Shown here piece by piece: positions 4,354 to 5,933 of a DNA stretch of 5,933 bases. Numbering within the stretch: position 1 is the first letter of the stretch; every line of letters starts with the position of its first letter. The translations under genes were made by a program, and so were the position numbers. The notes below the pieces were generated by a model that was not told the DNA's origin, searched no databases, and worked only from the letters and a program-made list of their open reading frames with translations. Source of the stretch: an uncultured Sphingomonadaceae bacterium (lineage in GTDB: Bacteria > Pseudomonadota > Alphaproteobacteria > Sphingomonadales > Sphingomonadaceae); the NCBI GenBank assembly GCA_946480515.1, contig CAMLKX010000123.1, positions 1 to 5,933 on the forward strand, read 5' to 3'.

Positions 4354-5933
4354 GACGGAGTCGCGGCGCTCTCGGCCTCTCGCCGGACGCGCCAAATCTT
4401 GAACGGTGATCCCTGCGGTAGTCTGATCGGCTCGAGCCACTCCGGCGCCTTGTTTTTCGCGAGCTGGGAGTAGAACCCGCGCTTCGCCTCCGACGCATAG
4501 ATGGTCGCTTCTCCAATGCCGGGGCAGATCAGCACATAATCCGCATCATGCCTGGCGATGATTTGGCGGGCCTGACCGGCTGAACCGCGAAAAGCGTGTT
4601 GGACATCGAGAATGTCCGCGCCGTTGCGATGATAAGGGCCGGTGATCGCGGAATGACGGGTGATCGTTATCAGGCGAGGCGACAAGTCGACAAAGGTGAA
4701 CACCTTGCCCTTGGGGAGCCGGGCAATCGGCCGCATCCCCGCGAGGGTCGGGCATTTGCCGGATTGGCGTTCCATCTTCTTGACGGCGGCGCTCTTCGGT
4801 TTTTCCGGGAAGCGATCGACGATCAGCGGGACCAGGGCACCGCAAACCAAAATTACAGCCACCGACGTGCCGAGGACTCGAACAATCGCAAACCGGCTGC
4901 GCCACGCCATCGGCACGATCAGCCAGCCGAGCGCCACCGCACCTCCAATGGCGAGCAATTGTGCGGCCGGACCGGCCCGCGTTTGCCACAACAACAGCAG
5001 TGCCGAGGCCAGCGCCGGGGCAGCGACGGCAAGCGTCCGGCGCGCCCGGTCTTGATCGGCACGGTTAACCCAAGCCCACAGCAGCCAACCGATCGTTCCG
5101 ATGATCGGCAAGGAGGAGACCAGAACCGCGGTCCGCCAACCGTGCCGATAAATCGGCCGGGCCTCGCGCACATGGCTCAGCCAAAGCTCATTCAACTCAG
5201 GGGACACACCTTCGAGCCGCGCGAGACAGTGGGGCCACGCAAGTGCATGGAAGGCAGCGATGCCAATCCCGGCGGCAGCCGCCAGCATCAGACGCTTCGT
5301 TGCGCTCGCTGGGCTGATCCAGCTCATCAGGAACAGCGCCGCTCCCGCCAGCACCGCATCCGACAGCCACACCGGCGACAGCGCATCACACACAGGGGCC
5401 CTGTTGGCGTATGATGCGAACAGCAGGAAGCCGAGCGCAACTCCTCCCGCCAGGGTTACGCCATAGCCGGCGAGCCGCTCCCGCTCGTGCTCGTCGGCAA
5501 TCCACAGCAGGACCAGCCCGACGCCCAGCAGCGCCAGGTAGATCATCATCTCCAGGCCGATTGAGAAAGACAGCGCTGTCGCAACACCCAGCACCACCCC
5601 GCCGCGCAGTCGGCGCGGATCGGCGACGGCACTCAGGGCCAGCGCAAGCAAGGCGAGCTGCCAACCGTGATGATCGATGCGCAGCGGTGTGAACATGCCG
5701 TTGGTCGAGCCGGCGAAGAACAAAGTGGCGATCGCCGGGAGATAGGCGAGCGGGTGGATCAGCCGCCTGGAGGTCAGTGCGAGCGAGTAGAGGAGCAGAA
5801 GATACGGCAAAAGTGGCGCAATGGTGACGGCAATCTTCTCGGCGACTGCACCGGATGCAAACAGACGGCCAGCAAGGATGAGGCCGGCGATCGGCAGGTC
5901 GACCAGCCGCGACCAATGGATATTGGATCCGTC
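4350..5933 (-). CDS. GT-C-like polytopic membrane protein, 5' partial
   Basis: The frame is open from the window edge, giving 527 residues with the N-terminus missing (the internal TTG at 5810 is not the true start). Residue numbers count from the edge. About 11 hydrophobic segments span roughly 14-372, followed by a soluble, probably periplasmic, domain (373-527). Motifs are HWSRLVDLP (6-14), RIDHHGWQ in a loop (85-92), and in the soluble part PYHRN (433-437) and YVLICPG (466-472). This layout fits GT-C membrane glycosyltransferases (PMT/STT3-like), which use lipid-linked sugars. The DHH loop resembles the one in archaeal AglB. The acidic DD/DxD loop expected near the N-terminus would lie outside the window. 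Donor and acceptor are unknown. I recall similar sphingomonad proteins labelled AcrB/AcrD/AcrF family; size and layout do not fit an RND pump. Its stop overlaps that of folD. Confidence 0.75.
   Translation of the reverse strand, partial: DGSNIHWSRLVDLPIAGLILAGRLFASGAVAEKIAVTIAPLLPYLLLLYSLALTSRRLIHPLAYLPAIATLFFAGSTNGMFTPLRIDHHGWQLALLALALSAVADPRRLRGGVVLGVATALSFSIGLEMMIYLALLGVGLVLLWIADEHERERLAGYGVTLAGGVALGFLLFASYANRAPVCDALSPVWLSDAVLAGAALFLMSWISPASATKRLMLAAAAGIGIAAFHALAWPHCLARLEGVSPELNELWLSHVREARPIYRHGWRTAVLVSSLPIIGTIGWLLWAWVNRADQDRARRTLAVAAPALASALLLLWQTRAGPAAQLLAIGGAVALGWLIVPMAWRSRFAIVRVLGTSVAVILVCGALVPLIVDRFPEKPKSAAVKKMERQSGKCPTLAGMRPIARLPKGKVFTFVDLSPRLITITRHSAITGPYHRNGADILDVQHAFRGSAGQARQIIARHDADYVLICPGIGEATIYASEAKRGFYSQLAKNKAPEWLEPIRLPQGSPFKIWRVRREAESAATPS

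Noticed and set aside
4596..5414. Long forward open frame of about 272 codons opposite the GT-C-like gene
   Set aside because: The translation is rich in Arg, Gln, His and Pro with no domain. The opposite strand gives a coherent multi-pass membrane protein with recognisable motifs.
4350..5933. AcrB/AcrD/AcrF (RND efflux) label for the membrane protein
   Set aside because: The layout of about 11 helices with one C-terminal soluble domain, no large paired periplasmic loops and a DHH loop does not fit a 12-helix RND pump of about 1000 residues.
1..5933. A previously undescribed multi-gene system
   Set aside because: Except for the HNH protein and the GT-C-like protein, the genes belong to well-known housekeeping families, and these two show no operon link that would suggest a joint system.

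Overview
The window looks like an ordinary stretch of an alphaproteobacterial chromosome, most likely from a sphingomonad. The DNA is GC-rich, genes are tightly packed, and the HNH protein, the HIG1-type protein, the PduO-type adenosyltransferase and the C-terminal gene all resemble sphingomonad proteins as I remember them. No search was possible, so the taxon is an inference. I see no mobile element, phage gene, CRISPR array, tRNA or rRNA.

Layout. (1) 77-751 (+) encodes protein-L-isoaspartate O-methyltransferase (pcm). (2) 757-1323 (-) encodes a stand-alone HNH nuclease-domain protein whose stop lies 5 bp from the pcm stop. (3) 1324-1504 is a divergent intergenic region with two possible hairpins and a weak promoter candidate. 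(4) 1505-4353 (+) is a compact five-gene unit: gluQ, a HIG1-type twin-membrane protein, a PduO-type cob(I)alamin adenosyltransferase, a YggT family membrane protein and folD. Gaps are 9 bp, 7 bp, 41 bp and a 1-bp overlap, so co-transcription is likely. (5) 4350-5933 (-) is a large multi-pass membrane protein that looks like a GT-C glycosyltransferase. Its 5' end lies beyond the window, and its stop codon overlaps the folD stop inside a CTAG palindrome.

How they fit together. The five-gene unit is a set of housekeeping functions rather than one pathway: tRNA(Asp) queuosine glutamylation, a small respiratory-type membrane protein, coenzyme B12 formation, a membrane protein linked to envelope or division biology, and folate one-carbon metabolism. 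Pcm is protein repair. The HNH protein and the GT-C-like protein are the least understood. Both convergent gene pairs end with no room for an intrinsic terminator.

I found no convincing new multi-gene system. The points most worth a second look are the GT-C-like protein with its DHH motif and soluble C-terminal domain, the conserved non-phage HNH protein with a hairpin next to its ribosome binding site, and the abutting or overlapping stop codons.
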